Below are positions 17,987 to 26,137 of a DNA stretch of 64,000 nt, piece by piece (position 1 is the first letter of the stretch; the number at the start of each line of letters is the position of its first letter). The position numbers were made by a program, and so were the translations under genes. This DNA comes from Chryseobacterium turcicum (lineage in GTDB: Bacteria; Bacteroidota; Bacteroidia; Flavobacteriales; Weeksellaceae), in assembly GCF_021010565.1 (NCBI RefSeq), contig NZ_JAJNAY010000001.1, forward strand, positions 1,592,001 to 1,656,000, read 5' to 3'. The notes beneath the pieces were generated by a model that made no database searches, was not told where the DNA came from, and saw nothing but the letters and a program-made list of their open reading frames with translations.

Positions 17987-18133
17987 CGCAAAGACGCAAA
18001 GTTTTTATTAATTTATACTCTTTAAGGCGCAAGAAAATCAAAGATTTTCAGCAAGACTGGATAATTAAATTTTATCTGTGATAAAATCTTTGCGCCTTAA
18101 GACAGTATTTAAAGAATTTATTGCGCCTTTGCG
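17987..18133. repeat. 147-bp imperfect palindromic intergenic element
   Basis: Left end CGCAAAGACGCAA, right end TTGCGCCTTTGCG; inside these, TTTAAGGCGCAA on the left mirrors TTGCGCCTTAAG on the right. The core contains the small hairpin GAAAATC-AAA-GATTTTC. A second element of nearly the same length lies at 36566-36713. It contains no ORF and could be a non-autonomous mobile element or an old REP-type insertion. Confidence 0.6.
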
Positions 18134-18162
18134 ACGACCAACCATCAAGTTTAAAGATTCTA

Positions 18163-18195
18163 TTTGTTAAAATTGGCGGAAAAAAATTATCTTTG
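18163..18195 (+). promoter_or_regulatory. Bacteroidetes-type promoter for the polyprenyl synthetase gene
   Basis: TTTG (18163-18166), 21 nt, TATCTTTG (18188-18195). The predicted transcript starts about 30 nt before the GTG start codon. Confidence 0.7.
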
Positions 18196-18232
18196 TGAGA
18201 ATTAATAAATACTCACCCATCATTCTTACTTC

Positions 18233-19210
18233 GTGGCAAACATTGTAGAAGAAATCAAGCAGCCGATTAATGAGGAAATGAAACTTTTTGAACAGAAGTT
18301 TTACGAATCTATGCAGAGCAGAGTTGCTTTACTCGATAAAGTAACCCGTTTTATAGTTACCACAAAAGGGAAACAGATGCGCCCGATGTTTGTGTTTCTG
18401 TGTGCAAAATTAATAGGAGAAGTCAACGAAAAAACATATCGTGGCGCTTCAATGATTGAATTGATTCATACCGCAACTTTGGTACATGATGATGTAGTAG
18501 ATGAGAGCTTTAAACGTCGTAATTTCTTTTCTATCAATGCATTGTGGAAGAATAAGATTGCGGTTTTAGTGGGAGATTTCTTACTTTCAAAAGCCGTTTT
18601 ACTTTCTACAGACCATAAAGATTACGATTTGCTTTCTGTGATTTCCAGAACCATCAGAGAAATGTCTGAAGGAGAGCTTCTTCAATTGGAAAAAGCCAGA
18701 AAACTCGATATTACAGAAGATGTTTATTACGAAATTATACGCCAGAAAACAGCGACTTTAATTGCTGCCTGTTGCGAGATTGGAGCTTTGTCAAATAATG
18801 CTGATGAAAATTTAGCAAAAAAAATGATGCAGTTTGGAACGTATACCGGAATGGCTTTTCAGATTAAAGATGATTTATTCGATTATTTAAGTTCAAACGT
18901 CATCGGAAAACCTGTTGGAATCGACATTAAAGAGCAAAAAATGACTTTACCTTTGATTCATACCTTAAAAATAGCCAACGAAACCGATAGAAAATATTAT
19001 TTCAACACTATTAAACGTTATAATAACGACCAAAAACGTGTAAAAGAGCTCATTGCTTTTGTTAAAAGTTCGGGCGGTTTAGATTATGCCATCACCGTGA
19101 TGAAAGATTTTCAACAAAAGGCTAAAGATATCCTTAACGAATTTCCAGATTCTCAGGTTAGACAGTCTTTACATAAAATGCTTGATTACGTTATCGAAAG
19201 AAAGTTTTAA
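18233..19210 (+). CDS. trans-polyprenyl diphosphate synthase
   Basis: A 325-residue isoprenyl chain-elongating enzyme. The first aspartate-rich motif is DDVVD at 86-90, the second is KDDLFD at about 213, and GKQMRP (46-51) is the diphosphate-binding site. The enzyme would make the C35-C40 side chain of menaquinone or a similar long-chain prenyl diphosphate. The start is a GTG, since no ATG gives a normal N-terminus and MANIVEEIKQP fits the family. A strong promoter precedes it. Confidence 0.93.
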   Translation: MANIVEEIKQPINEEMKLFEQKFYESMQSRVALLDKVTRFIVTTKGKQMRPMFVFLCAKLIGEVNEKTYRGASMIELIHTATLVHDDVVDESFKRRNFFSINALWKNKIAVLVGDFLLSKAVLLSTDHKDYDLLSVISRTIREMSEGELLQLEKARKLDITEDVYYEIIRQKTATLIAACCEIGALSNNADENLAKKMMQFGTYTGMAFQIKDDLFDYLSSNVIGKPVGIDIKEQKMTLPLIHTLKIANETDRKYYFNTIKRYNNDQKRVKELIAFVKSSGGLDYAITVMKDFQQKAKDILNEFPDSQVRQSLHKMLDYVIERKF

Positions 19211-19458
19211 AACATTCTTTTTGTTGATTTTAATTTTCGAAGATTTAAAGTAATATATGAATCAGCTCTATTAGCGAGATAACTCTTAAATATTGAGTTA
19301 GTAAGAATTTTTAAGAATCAATAAAATTGAATGAAGTAAACTGCTTAATAATCAATCTTGATAAATCTTAAAAAGTCTTAATTCTTTTTATTTTTAAAAA
19401 TTAATTTCTTTAACGCTTTTAAAATTTTTATTTAGAATTTTTTGGATATTGTAAGGTT

Positions 19459-19755
19459 TTAATCTAAAATCATTGTTGTAATCATTATCACAGACAAAAC
19501 AATACAAAATAAAGCGGTTAAAAATAAATAATCCGCAATCTGCTCGTACCTATTCTCTATCTTTTCCTTCTTTGACCTTATTGCCATAAACGAAAGGAAA
19601 CTGCTGCATGCGAAAAGTACACACGCAACTCCTGCAAACTCATCTAAATAGGTATTGTGACTAGTTTTTGTGATTTTAAGTGAGGTGATAATCAGCATAG
19701 AAAAACCCAGTAAATTACTAGATGCATTCAGGATATGGGATGATTTTTTTTGCAT
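19459..19755 (-). CDS. small integral membrane protein of unknown function
   Basis: A 98-residue protein with three hydrophobic segments (about 13-28, 42-60 and 76-97) and a charged loop RSKKEKIENRYEQIADYLF between the second and third. I recognise no function. It is the only minus-strand gene between two plus-strand genes and has its own spacer on both sides. The upstream spacer 19211-19458 contains a weak palindromic element (19303-19380). Confidence 0.65.
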   Translation of the reverse strand: MQKKSSHILNASSNLLGFSMLIITSLKITKTSHNTYLDEFAGVACVLFACSSFLSFMAIRSKKEKIENRYEQIADYLFLTALFCIVLSVIMITTMILD

Positions 19756-19893
19756 TTCTTTATATTATGTAAAATTAAGATAGAATAATCTTGATTGTCA
19801 AATTTTTAAAAAACATTATTGAAAATTAAAATTAATATAAAAAGTGTATATTAGCAAAATACTTCATTAATAAAATTAATTTAATATTTGGCA

Positions 19894-22326
19894 ATGCAAA
19901 CAACCTATATTGAAACTCAACAGATTTCTTTTCAAGATTTTAAAAATCAAATACTTGAAGACTATAAGTTAGGAAGAATCTCTCGTGAAATGTCTTATTT
20001 GGGCAGAAGAGAAGTACTTACCGGAAAAGCTAAATTCGGTATTTTTGGAGACGGAAAAGAGCTTCCGCAGCTTGCAATGGCAAAAGTTTTCAAAAACGGA
20101 GATTTCCGTTCAGGATATTACAGAGATCAAACCTTTGCTTTGGCAGCAGATGCTTTGACGGTTGAAAGTTTCTTTGCTCAGTTATATGCTGATACAAGTG
20201 TAGAAAGAGAACCTGCTTCTGCGGGAAGACAGATGAACGGGCATTTTGCGACAAGAAGTTTAAATGAAGACGGAAGTTGGAAAGATTTAACAGCACAGAA
20301 AAATATTTCTTCTGATATTTCTCCTACAGCAGGTCAAATGCCTAGATTATTAGGATTAGCACAAGCTTCAAAAATATATAAAACCGTAAAATTTGACGGT
20401 TCTGAAAAATTCTCAAAAAAAGGGAATGAAATTGCTTTCGGAACAATTGGAGATGCTTCTACAGCAGAAGGTCACTTCTGGGAAACGTTGAATGCTGCTT
20501 GTGCGCTTCAGGTTCCTATGATTATTTCTATCTGGGATGACGGGTACGGAATTTCTGTTCCTACAAAAAACCAGAGAGCAAAAGCTGATATTTCTGAAAT
20601 GTTGAGCGGTTTCCAAAGAAAAGAAGGCGAAAACCAAGGTTGTGAAATCATTCAGGTGAAAGCTTGGGATTATCCTGCATTGTTGGATGCTTATGCAAGA
20701 GCTGAGCATTTTGCAAGAACAGAATCTGTACCTGTAGTAGTGCATGTAATTGAAGTTACTCAGCCTCAAGGTCACTCAACTTCTGGTTCTCACGAAAGAT
20801 ATAAGAACGAAGAGCGTTTATCTTGGGAGTCTCAGTTTGATGGATTATTGAAATTCAGAGAATGGATTTTAAATTATTCAATCGAAATTGAAGGTAAAGA
20901 AGAAATTATTGCAAGCGTTGAAGAGCTTGATTTAATCGATGACGAGGCTAAAAAAACGGTAAAAGCCGGACAAAAAACGGCTTGGGAAAGTTACCAAAAA
21001 ACAATCACAGATTTAATCGGTTCAGTATTACCTTTGGTTGAAAACTTGAAAGGACAGAATACTGAAATTGAAAACTATATCGGTCAGTTTAATAAACTGG
21101 TTTCAAAAGCGAAGAAAGATGCTTTCCATTTGGTGAGAAAATCTTTATTGGCTACAAGAGGAACAAATTCTGCAGAAAGAAGCCAATTGATGCAGAAATA
21201 CAATGACATTTTTGAGGTTGAAAAAGACAATTATTCTTCTCACTTATATTCTCAGTCTCAGTGGAAAGCTGAAAACGTAAAAGAAATTAAACCTACTTAT
21301 TCTGAAGCTTCTGAAGATGTAGATGGAAGAGTAGTCATTAGAAATAATTTCGATAAAATTTTCGAAAAATATCCTGAAACTTTAGTGTTTGGTGAAGATG
21401 CCGGAAATATCGGTGACGTAAACCAAGGTCTTGAAGGGATGCAGGAAAAATACGGTGACGTTCGTGTTGCCGATACAGGAATTCGTGAAGCGACAATTTT
21501 AGGTCAGGGAATCGGAATGGCAATGAGAGGTTTAAGACCCATCGCAGAAATTCAGTATTTAGACTATATTTTGTATTGTTTACAAGGAATGAGCGATGAT
21601 TTGGCGACAGTTCAGTACAGAACAAAAGGTGGTCAGAAATCTCCTCTAATTATCAGAACAAGAGGTCATAGATTAGAAGGTGTTTGGCATTCAGGTTCGC
21701 CAATGGCGGGAATTTTAAATCTTTCAAAAGGTATTTTGGTATTAGTGCCAAGAAACTTGACGAAAGCTGCAGGATTCTACAATACCATGCTTCAAAGTGA
21801 CGATCCTTCTATCATTGTTGAATGTCTAAACGGATACAGATTAAAAGAAAAACAGCCTGATAACTTAGGAGATTTTACAGTTCCTGTAGGGCAAATTGAA
21901 GTAACAAAAGAAGGAAAAGATGTTACGTTGGTAACTTACGGTTCAACTTGGAGAATTGTAATGGAAGCTGCTGAAGAACTAGAAAAATTAGGAATCTCTG
22001 CAGAAGTTATTGATGTTCAGTCATTAATTCCTTTCGATTTAACTCATGAAATTGCGGAATCTGTAAAGAAAACAAACAGATTGGTTGTCATCGACGAAGA
22101 TGTAGAAGGTGGAACTTCAGCGTTTATTCTTCAACAGATTTTAGAAAAGCAAAAAGCGTTCAGATTTTTAGATTCAGATCCGTTAACAATTGCTGCAAAC
22201 GACCACAGACCGGCGTATGCAAGTGATGGAGACTATTTCTCTAAACCATCTTCAGACGATATGGTTGAAAGAATTTACGCAATGTTTAATGAAACAAATC
22301 CTCAGAAATATCCTGCGATATTTTAA
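19894..22326 (+). CDS. 2-oxoacid dehydrogenase E1, fused alpha and beta subunits
   Basis: An 810-residue thiamine-diphosphate enzyme. The first half is the alpha subunit, with the ThDP-binding GDASTAEGHFWETLNAACAL and DDGYGISVPT. The second half (from about 470) is the transketolase-like beta subunit, with FGEDAGNIGDVNQG, DTGIREA and a C-terminal VIDVQSLIPFD. It decarboxylates a 2-oxoacid (branched-chain type most likely) and passes the acyl group to E2. The fused arrangement is common in Flavobacteriia. The ATG at 19894 is chosen over an in-frame TTG at 19888. An E3 (lpdA) is encoded at 42.6 kb; no E2 is in the window. Confidence 0.92.
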   Translation: MQTTYIETQQISFQDFKNQILEDYKLGRISREMSYLGRREVLTGKAKFGIFGDGKELPQLAMAKVFKNGDFRSGYYRDQTFALAADALTVESFFAQLYADTSVEREPASAGRQMNGHFATRSLNEDGSWKDLTAQKNISSDISPTAGQMPRLLGLAQASKIYKTVKFDGSEKFSKKGNEIAFGTIGDASTAEGHFWETLNAACALQVPMIISIWDDGYGISVPTKNQRAKADISEMLSGFQRKEGENQGCEIIQVKAWDYPALLDAYARAEHFARTESVPVVVHVIEVTQPQGHSTSGSHERYKNEERLSWESQFDGLLKFREWILNYSIEIEGKEEIIASVEELDLIDDEAKKTVKAGQKTAWESYQKTITDLIGSVLPLVENLKGQNTEIENYIGQFNKLVSKAKKDAFHLVRKSLLATRGTNSAERSQLMQKYNDIFEVEKDNYSSHLYSQSQWKAENVKEIKPTYSEASEDVDGRVVIRNNFDKIFEKYPETLVFGEDAGNIGDVNQGLEGMQEKYGDVRVADTGIREATILGQGIGMAMRGLRPIAEIQYLDYILYCLQGMSDDLATVQYRTKGGQKSPLIIRTRGHRLEGVWHSGSPMAGILNLSKGILVLVPRNLTKAAGFYNTMLQSDDPSIIVECLNGYRLKEKQPDNLGDFTVPVGQIEVTKEGKDVTLVTYGSTWRIVMEAAEELEKLGISAEVIDVQSLIPFDLTHEIAESVKKTNRLVVIDEDVEGGTSAFILQQILEKQKAFRFLDSDPLTIAANDHRPAYASDGDYFSKPSSDDMVERIYAMFNETNPQKYPAIF

Positions 22327-22348
22327 TTGAGATTTTAGATAAATTTTG

Positions 22349-22380
22349 AAACCGCTTTCTTTTTGGAAGCGGTTTTTTTG
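22349..22380 (+). terminator. intrinsic terminator of the E1 gene
   Basis: Stem AAACCGCTT / AAGCGGTTT followed by a run of T. Confidence 0.88.
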
Positions 22381-22423
22381 TTTAAATAGCAAATTTAATA
22401 TATCTTTAAATTTAAAATAAACC

Positions 22424-22909
22424 ATGAAGAAGATGATTGCCACGTTGACTTTGTCAATTTGTACTTTTACTACTTTCAATTCTCAAAATATAAATTTGGA
22501 TGAGTATGAAATTTACATCGGTGATACTTTAGTTGCTAAATCTGATTTTGTTAAATTTAGTAATAACCTAGCAGAAGAACGCTCAAAAAAGCTTCAATTT
22601 AAGCCTATAACTGATGGAACTAAAAAAGCTTATTTTTTTAATGGAAAATTATCTTCTAATGGAGTGATTAAAAACTTAAAGGAAAGTGGTTTTTGGGAAT
22701 ATTGGCATTCAAACGGGAAAAAAGCTCGTGAAGGTGAGTTTGTAGAGGGAAAACCAAATGGGGCTCATAAATATTGGTATGAAAACGGTGATTTAAGAGC
22801 AATTGGAAATTGGAAAAACGGTGTTTATGATGGGAAATGGGAGATGTATCAATTAAATAAAGAGAAAATTATTCAGATTTATAAAAATGGGAACTTAATT
22901 GAGGAATGA
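22424..22909 (+). CDS. secreted MORN-type repeat protein
   Basis: A 161-residue protein with a signal peptide (1-20). From about residue 75 it holds four degenerate MORN/YwqK-like units: NGVIKNLKESGFWEYWHSNG, GKPNGAHKYWYENGDLRA, NGVYDGKWEMYQ and a terminal KNGNLIEE. Such units form beta-hairpin ribbons and often act as scaffolds or immunity-like partners; no enzyme domain is present. The stop codon lies 13 nt before the start of the membrane methyltransferase gene, so the two are probably cotranscribed. Confidence 0.78.
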   Translation: MKKMIATLTLSICTFTTFNSQNINLDEYEIYIGDTLVAKSDFVKFSNNLAEERSKKLQFKPITDGTKKAYFFNGKLSSNGVIKNLKESGFWEYWHSNGKKAREGEFVEGKPNGAHKYWYENGDLRAIGNWKNGVYDGKWEMYQLNKEKIIQIYKNGNLIEE

Positions 22910-22922
22910 AAAATTTAGAAAT

Positions 22923-23657
22923 ATGAAAATCACAAAACTAGTAATCCTTTTCAATTACCAAAAAATAGTCTTAGGGCTTATTGTTGCTGTTATTCTTTTT
23001 ATATTGTCATTTTGTATTAGTTCAGAGTTTTTTATTTTTTTATTCAGATTTTTTGGAATCCTTATTATTTTAAATATAATAGCTTCACTCGTTGCTTCCT
23101 ATATTCTGTATGATAACTCTGATTTATATGAATTAAATAATCTAAAAGGAGTCGTAGATTGGAATAAAACGAAAAATGCTATTTTAGTTCATGCTAGTTT
23201 TGATCCTTTATCTAAAAGCCTGGAAGAAAAATATCCAAATTTAAATTTAACGGTTTGTGATATTTTTGAAAATCGTCACGAACAGGAAAAAGGAATTGAA
23301 ACTTCAAAGAAAATATTTCCTCCGAATCCTAAAGAGATAAAAATTAACCCAAGTCAATTGCCTTTTGAAAATCAATCTCAAGATGTTATTCTAGCTGTAA
23401 CTGCGCTTCATGAGATTCTAGATCACAATCAACGAGTTTTATTCTTTAAAGAAGCCAAAAGAGTTTTAAAAGACGGTGGCTTAATTATCGTTTCAGAACA
23501 GTTCAGAGATTTTACCAACTTTGTATTCTTTAATATTGGAGCTTTTCATTTTTTAAGTAAAAAACAATGGAAGAAAGCTATTTCTGAGGCAGGTTTGATG
23601 ATTCTGAAGAATAAAAAAATTACTCCTTTTGCAAATATGCTAATTTTGAAAAGCTAA
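22923..23657 (+). CDS. membrane-anchored class I SAM-dependent methyltransferase
   Basis: A 244-residue protein. Two hydrophobic helices (about 13-35 and 38-62) form an N-terminal hairpin anchor. A methyltransferase domain follows, with NAILVHASFDPLS in place of the usual Gly-rich motif I, LPFENQSQDVILAVTALHEI (motif II-like) and AKRVLKDGGLIIVSEQ (motif III). The Gly-rich motif I is not typical, so binding of SAM is likely but not assured. The ATG at 22923 is preferred over an overlapping TTG at 22899. It follows the MORN gene closely. Confidence 0.75.
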   Translation: MKITKLVILFNYQKIVLGLIVAVILFILSFCISSEFFIFLFRFFGILIILNIIASLVASYILYDNSDLYELNNLKGVVDWNKTKNAILVHASFDPLSKSLEEKYPNLNLTVCDIFENRHEQEKGIETSKKIFPPNPKEIKINPSQLPFENQSQDVILAVTALHEILDHNQRVLFFKEAKRVLKDGGLIIVSEQFRDFTNFVFFNIGAFHFLSKKQWKKAISEAGLMILKNKKITPFANMLILKS

Positions 23658-23683
23658 GAGAATAACTATTGAGTAAAAGAGCC

Positions 23684-24073
23684 TTAAACTACAACCTTTT
23701 CTACCTTCTTACTTTCCAAAAAAGTTTTACAATCTTTATCTTTAATCGGATCATAAACATGATATTTTGTTTCCCATTCTTCCAATTGATGAAAAATAGG
23801 TAAAAGTGCCAAACCTTTTTCAGTCAACGAATATTCTACTCTTGGCGGAAGTTCTTTAAACTCTTCACGGATAATCAACCCATCAGCTTGCATTTCTTTT
23901 AACTGATCAGTCAGAACTTTTCTTGAAATGACATTAATGCGCACGGCAAGTTCACCAAAACGCAGTTTTCGGTCTTTAATTACCAATACAATGATTGGTT
24001 TCCATTTGCTTCCTAATGCAGACATTGCTTTGCCCAAAGGACAACTGTATTCCATCAATTCGTTCTTTTTCAT
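23684..24073 (-). CDS. HxlR family transcriptional regulator
   Basis: A 129-residue winged-helix regulator with the HxlR/DUF24 signature: Cys-Pro-Leu near the N-terminus (SCPLGKAMSALGSKWKP), RFGELAVRI, ISRKVLTDQLKEM and RVEYSLTEKG. The cysteine at residue 10 is the residue that senses electrophiles or quinones in several studied members. It is divergent from an old-yellow-enzyme gene, its likely target, across a 539-bp spacer that contains candidate operators. The mostly reductive target fits a quinone or electrophile response. Confidence 0.92.
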   Translation of the reverse strand: MKKNELMEYSCPLGKAMSALGSKWKPIIVLVIKDRKLRFGELAVRINVISRKVLTDQLKEMQADGLIIREEFKELPPRVEYSLTEKGLALLPIFHQLEEWETKYHVYDPIKDKDCKTFLESKKVEKVVV

Positions 24074-24176
24074 TGTAATTATTTCTAAAACTAATTAATA
24101 TAAATATTTAACCACAAAAGGCACAAAAGTTTTATTCAGATACAAATTTCTAACTTTAATATTTTAAACCAGAAGT

Positions 24177-24299
24177 TCACAAAATAAAAAATCTTTGATT
24201 TTTTAACACTTAAGTGTTCTTATTTTCATACAATTATCAAACTTAAAATAACTTAAGTGTTTAATATTTATACCTTTTATGGTTAAAAACGGTTAAAGA
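24177..24299 (+). repeat. dispersed repeat, copy A (AAAATCNNNGATTTT family)
   Basis: Begins TTCACAAAATA, contains the hairpin AAAATCTTTGATTTT, then AAGTGTTCTTATTT, and ends TTTATGGTTAAA. It is the most diverged of four direct copies (others at 24369, 35190 and 36897). Confidence 0.55.
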
Positions 24300-24368
24300 T
24301 TTAATGTAATCATAAAAGTATCAAAAGCTTTATTGTCTATTTTTTAAGTTCAATTAATCTAAAATTAA

Positions 24369-24486
24369 AGTTCGCAAAATAAAAAAATCTCTGATTTTTA
24401 AAACTTATGTGTTCTTATTTAAGTCTTATTATTTATCTTAAAATAATGAGCATAAAATCTTTTGTGACTTTTGTGGTTAAAAAAAA
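24369..24486 (+). repeat. dispersed repeat, copy B (AAAATCNNNGATTTT family)
   Basis: Begins GTTCGCAAAATA, contains AAATCTCTGATTT, then TATGTGTTCTTATTT, and ends TTTTGTGGTTAAA. It lies just upstream of the candidate HxlR operators. Confidence 0.6.
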
Positions 24487-24492
24487 TCAAAC

Positions 24493-24589
24493 GTTACTTT
24501 CAGGTTACTAATGTAAGTTACTGCGAAGTTACCACTATTTTTTCATTGAAAGATACAAAAACAAACTATTATTAGTTACTTTGTGTAAC
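24493..24589. promoter_or_regulatory. candidate HxlR operator array
   Basis: GTTAC occurs at 24493, 24504, 24517 and 24528 (steps of 11, 13 and 11 bp). The inverted pair GTTAC-TTTGT-GTAAC lies at 24575-24589, 23 bp before the reductase ATG. Position between a divergent regulator and its probable target makes binding by the HxlR protein likely. This is inference from repetition and position. Confidence 0.55.
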
Positions 24590-24612
24590 AATTATAAATA
24601 AATACTTTAAAA

Positions 24613-25674
24613 ATGAGTACAGAATCATTGTTTAAACCTTTTCAATACAAGAATTTAATACTAAAAAATAGAATAGTAATGGCTCCGATGACGAGAGCTC
24701 AATCTGATAACGGAGTTCCTACTCAGCAAATTGCAGATTATTATGCAAGAAGAGCTGCTTCAGAAGTTGGGTTGATTCTTTCTGAAGGTACGGTCATCAA
24801 CAGACCGGGATCCAAAAACTTACAAAATATTCCTGATTTTTACGGAACAGAAGCATTAAACGGCTGGAAAAACGTGATTGATGCGGTTCATCAAAATGGT
24901 GGAAAAATGGGACCTCAGATTTGGCATGTTGGCGATACAAGAATGGCTGAAGATTATCCATTGGTTGATATGGAAAAAGCTTCTACCATGACTTTGGAAG
25001 ATATTCAGGATACGATTGCTCAGTTTGCGGCTTCGGCAAAATCTGCAAAAAATTTAGGATTTGATGTTTTAGAAATTCATGGTGCACATGGTTATTTAAT
25101 CGATCAGTTTTTCTGGGAAGTTACCAACACCAGAACCGATGAATACGGTGGAAAGACCCTAAAAGAGAGAAGTAAATTTGCTGTGGATGTAGTAAAAGCA
25201 ATGAGAGCTGCAGTGGGAGAGGACTTTACGATTATCATCCGTCTTTCTCAGTGGAAACAACAGGACTATAAAAGCAGATTAGCTTTAAATCCTACAGAAA
25301 TGGAAGATTGGTTGTTACCATTAAAAGAAGCTGGAGTTGATATTTTCCACTGTTCACAAAGACGTTTTTGGGAACCTGAATTTGAAGGTTCAGATTTAAA
25401 CTTCGCAGGTTGGGCAAAAAAAATTACCGGACAACCAACAATTACCGTAGGTTCTGTAGGATTAAATGGTGATTTTATGGCGGCTTTTGCTGGAGAAGGT
25501 TCAGAAAAAGCAGACCTTAAAGAATTGGTAAGAAGACTTGACCGTGAAGATTTTGACCTTGTAGCAGTAGGACGTGCTTTGTTGAGCGATTATCAATGGG
25601 CAAAAAAAATAAAAGACGGCAGAGTAGAAGAGCTTACAGATTTTGCTGGGTCTAGTTTAGGAGTGCTTTATTAA
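24613..25674 (+). CDS. alkene reductase, old yellow enzyme family
   Basis: A 353-residue FMN enzyme of the OYE/NemA class. It shows RIVMAPMTRAQSDNGVP at the N-terminus, QIWHVGDTRM, the active-site HGAHGYLIDQF, TNTRTDEYGG, and the phosphate-binding VAVGRALLSDYQW near the C-terminus. It reduces activated C=C bonds of unsaturated aldehydes, ketones, nitro compounds or quinones with NAD(P)H in the cytoplasm. Divergent position to an HxlR regulator suggests induction by electrophiles. It is monocistronic with a terminator at 25816. Confidence 0.95.
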   Translation: MSTESLFKPFQYKNLILKNRIVMAPMTRAQSDNGVPTQQIADYYARRAASEVGLILSEGTVINRPGSKNLQNIPDFYGTEALNGWKNVIDAVHQNGGKMGPQIWHVGDTRMAEDYPLVDMEKASTMTLEDIQDTIAQFAASAKSAKNLGFDVLEIHGAHGYLIDQFFWEVTNTRTDEYGGKTLKERSKFAVDVVKAMRAAVGEDFTIIIRLSQWKQQDYKSRLALNPTEMEDWLLPLKEAGVDIFHCSQRRFWEPEFEGSDLNFAGWAKKITGQPTITVGSVGLNGDFMAAFAGEGSEKADLKELVRRLDREDFDLVAVGRALLSDYQWAKKIKDGRVEELTDFAGSSLGVLY

Positions 25675-25815
25675 ACAAAAACTACAGTGAATTGCAGGTT
25701 TGCTTCGTGGTCAATTTATTATTTAAACTTTATTTCCACTTTTTACCTGAGAAGTAAAATAAGCAGTTCACTTTTATTTTATACATAATTTTACCTATAA
25801 TTTTTTTAATTTTTA

Positions 25816-25849
25816 GAACCGTTTTCAATTTTTTGAAAGCGGTTTTTTT
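25816..25849 (+). terminator. intrinsic terminator of the reductase gene
   Basis: GAACCGTTTTCAA / TTGAAAGCGGTTT stem with one mismatch, T-rich loop, and a following T7 run. Confidence 0.8.
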
Positions 25850-25862
25850 AATGTTTAATTTG

Positions 25863-26033
25863 TTTTAATGCTAAGTTCGCTAAGTTTTTCGTTATCACTT
25901 ACTGCATATTTTTCGTTCGCAAAGGCACTTCGTTCAGCAAAAGACTAATTGCGTTCATCGCTGAGCGAAACGCCTTTACGAGCTAAGAATAATTTCAATG
26001 ATTTAAAAAAAATTTGCGAACCTAACGTTAAAA
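25863..26033. repeat. 171-bp imperfect palindrome
   Basis: The outer arms TTTTAATGCTAAGTTCGC and GCGAACCTAACGTTAAAA mirror each other. The inner arms CGCAAAGGCACTTCGTTCAGC (25918-25938) and 25960-25980 agree in 17 of 21 positions when one is reversed, and all differences are transitions. The loop is about 21 nt. No ORF is present. Together with flanking terminators it fills the 463-bp spacer between convergent genes. Confidence 0.6.
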
Positions 26034-26054
26034 ATCCTTAGCTGATTTCTAAAA

Positions 26055-26083
26055 TAAAACCGCCTGAATAAAATTCAGACGGT
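26055..26083 (-). terminator. intrinsic terminator of the C1 peptidase gene
   Basis: ACCGCCTGAA / TTCAGACGGT stem with one mismatch and loop TAAAA. On the minus strand TTTTATTTT follows. Confidence 0.75.
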
Positions 26084-26137
26084 CTATTAACAAGTTTAAA
26101 TATCTAAAATTGTCACCTAGTAGACAATAATGATTTC

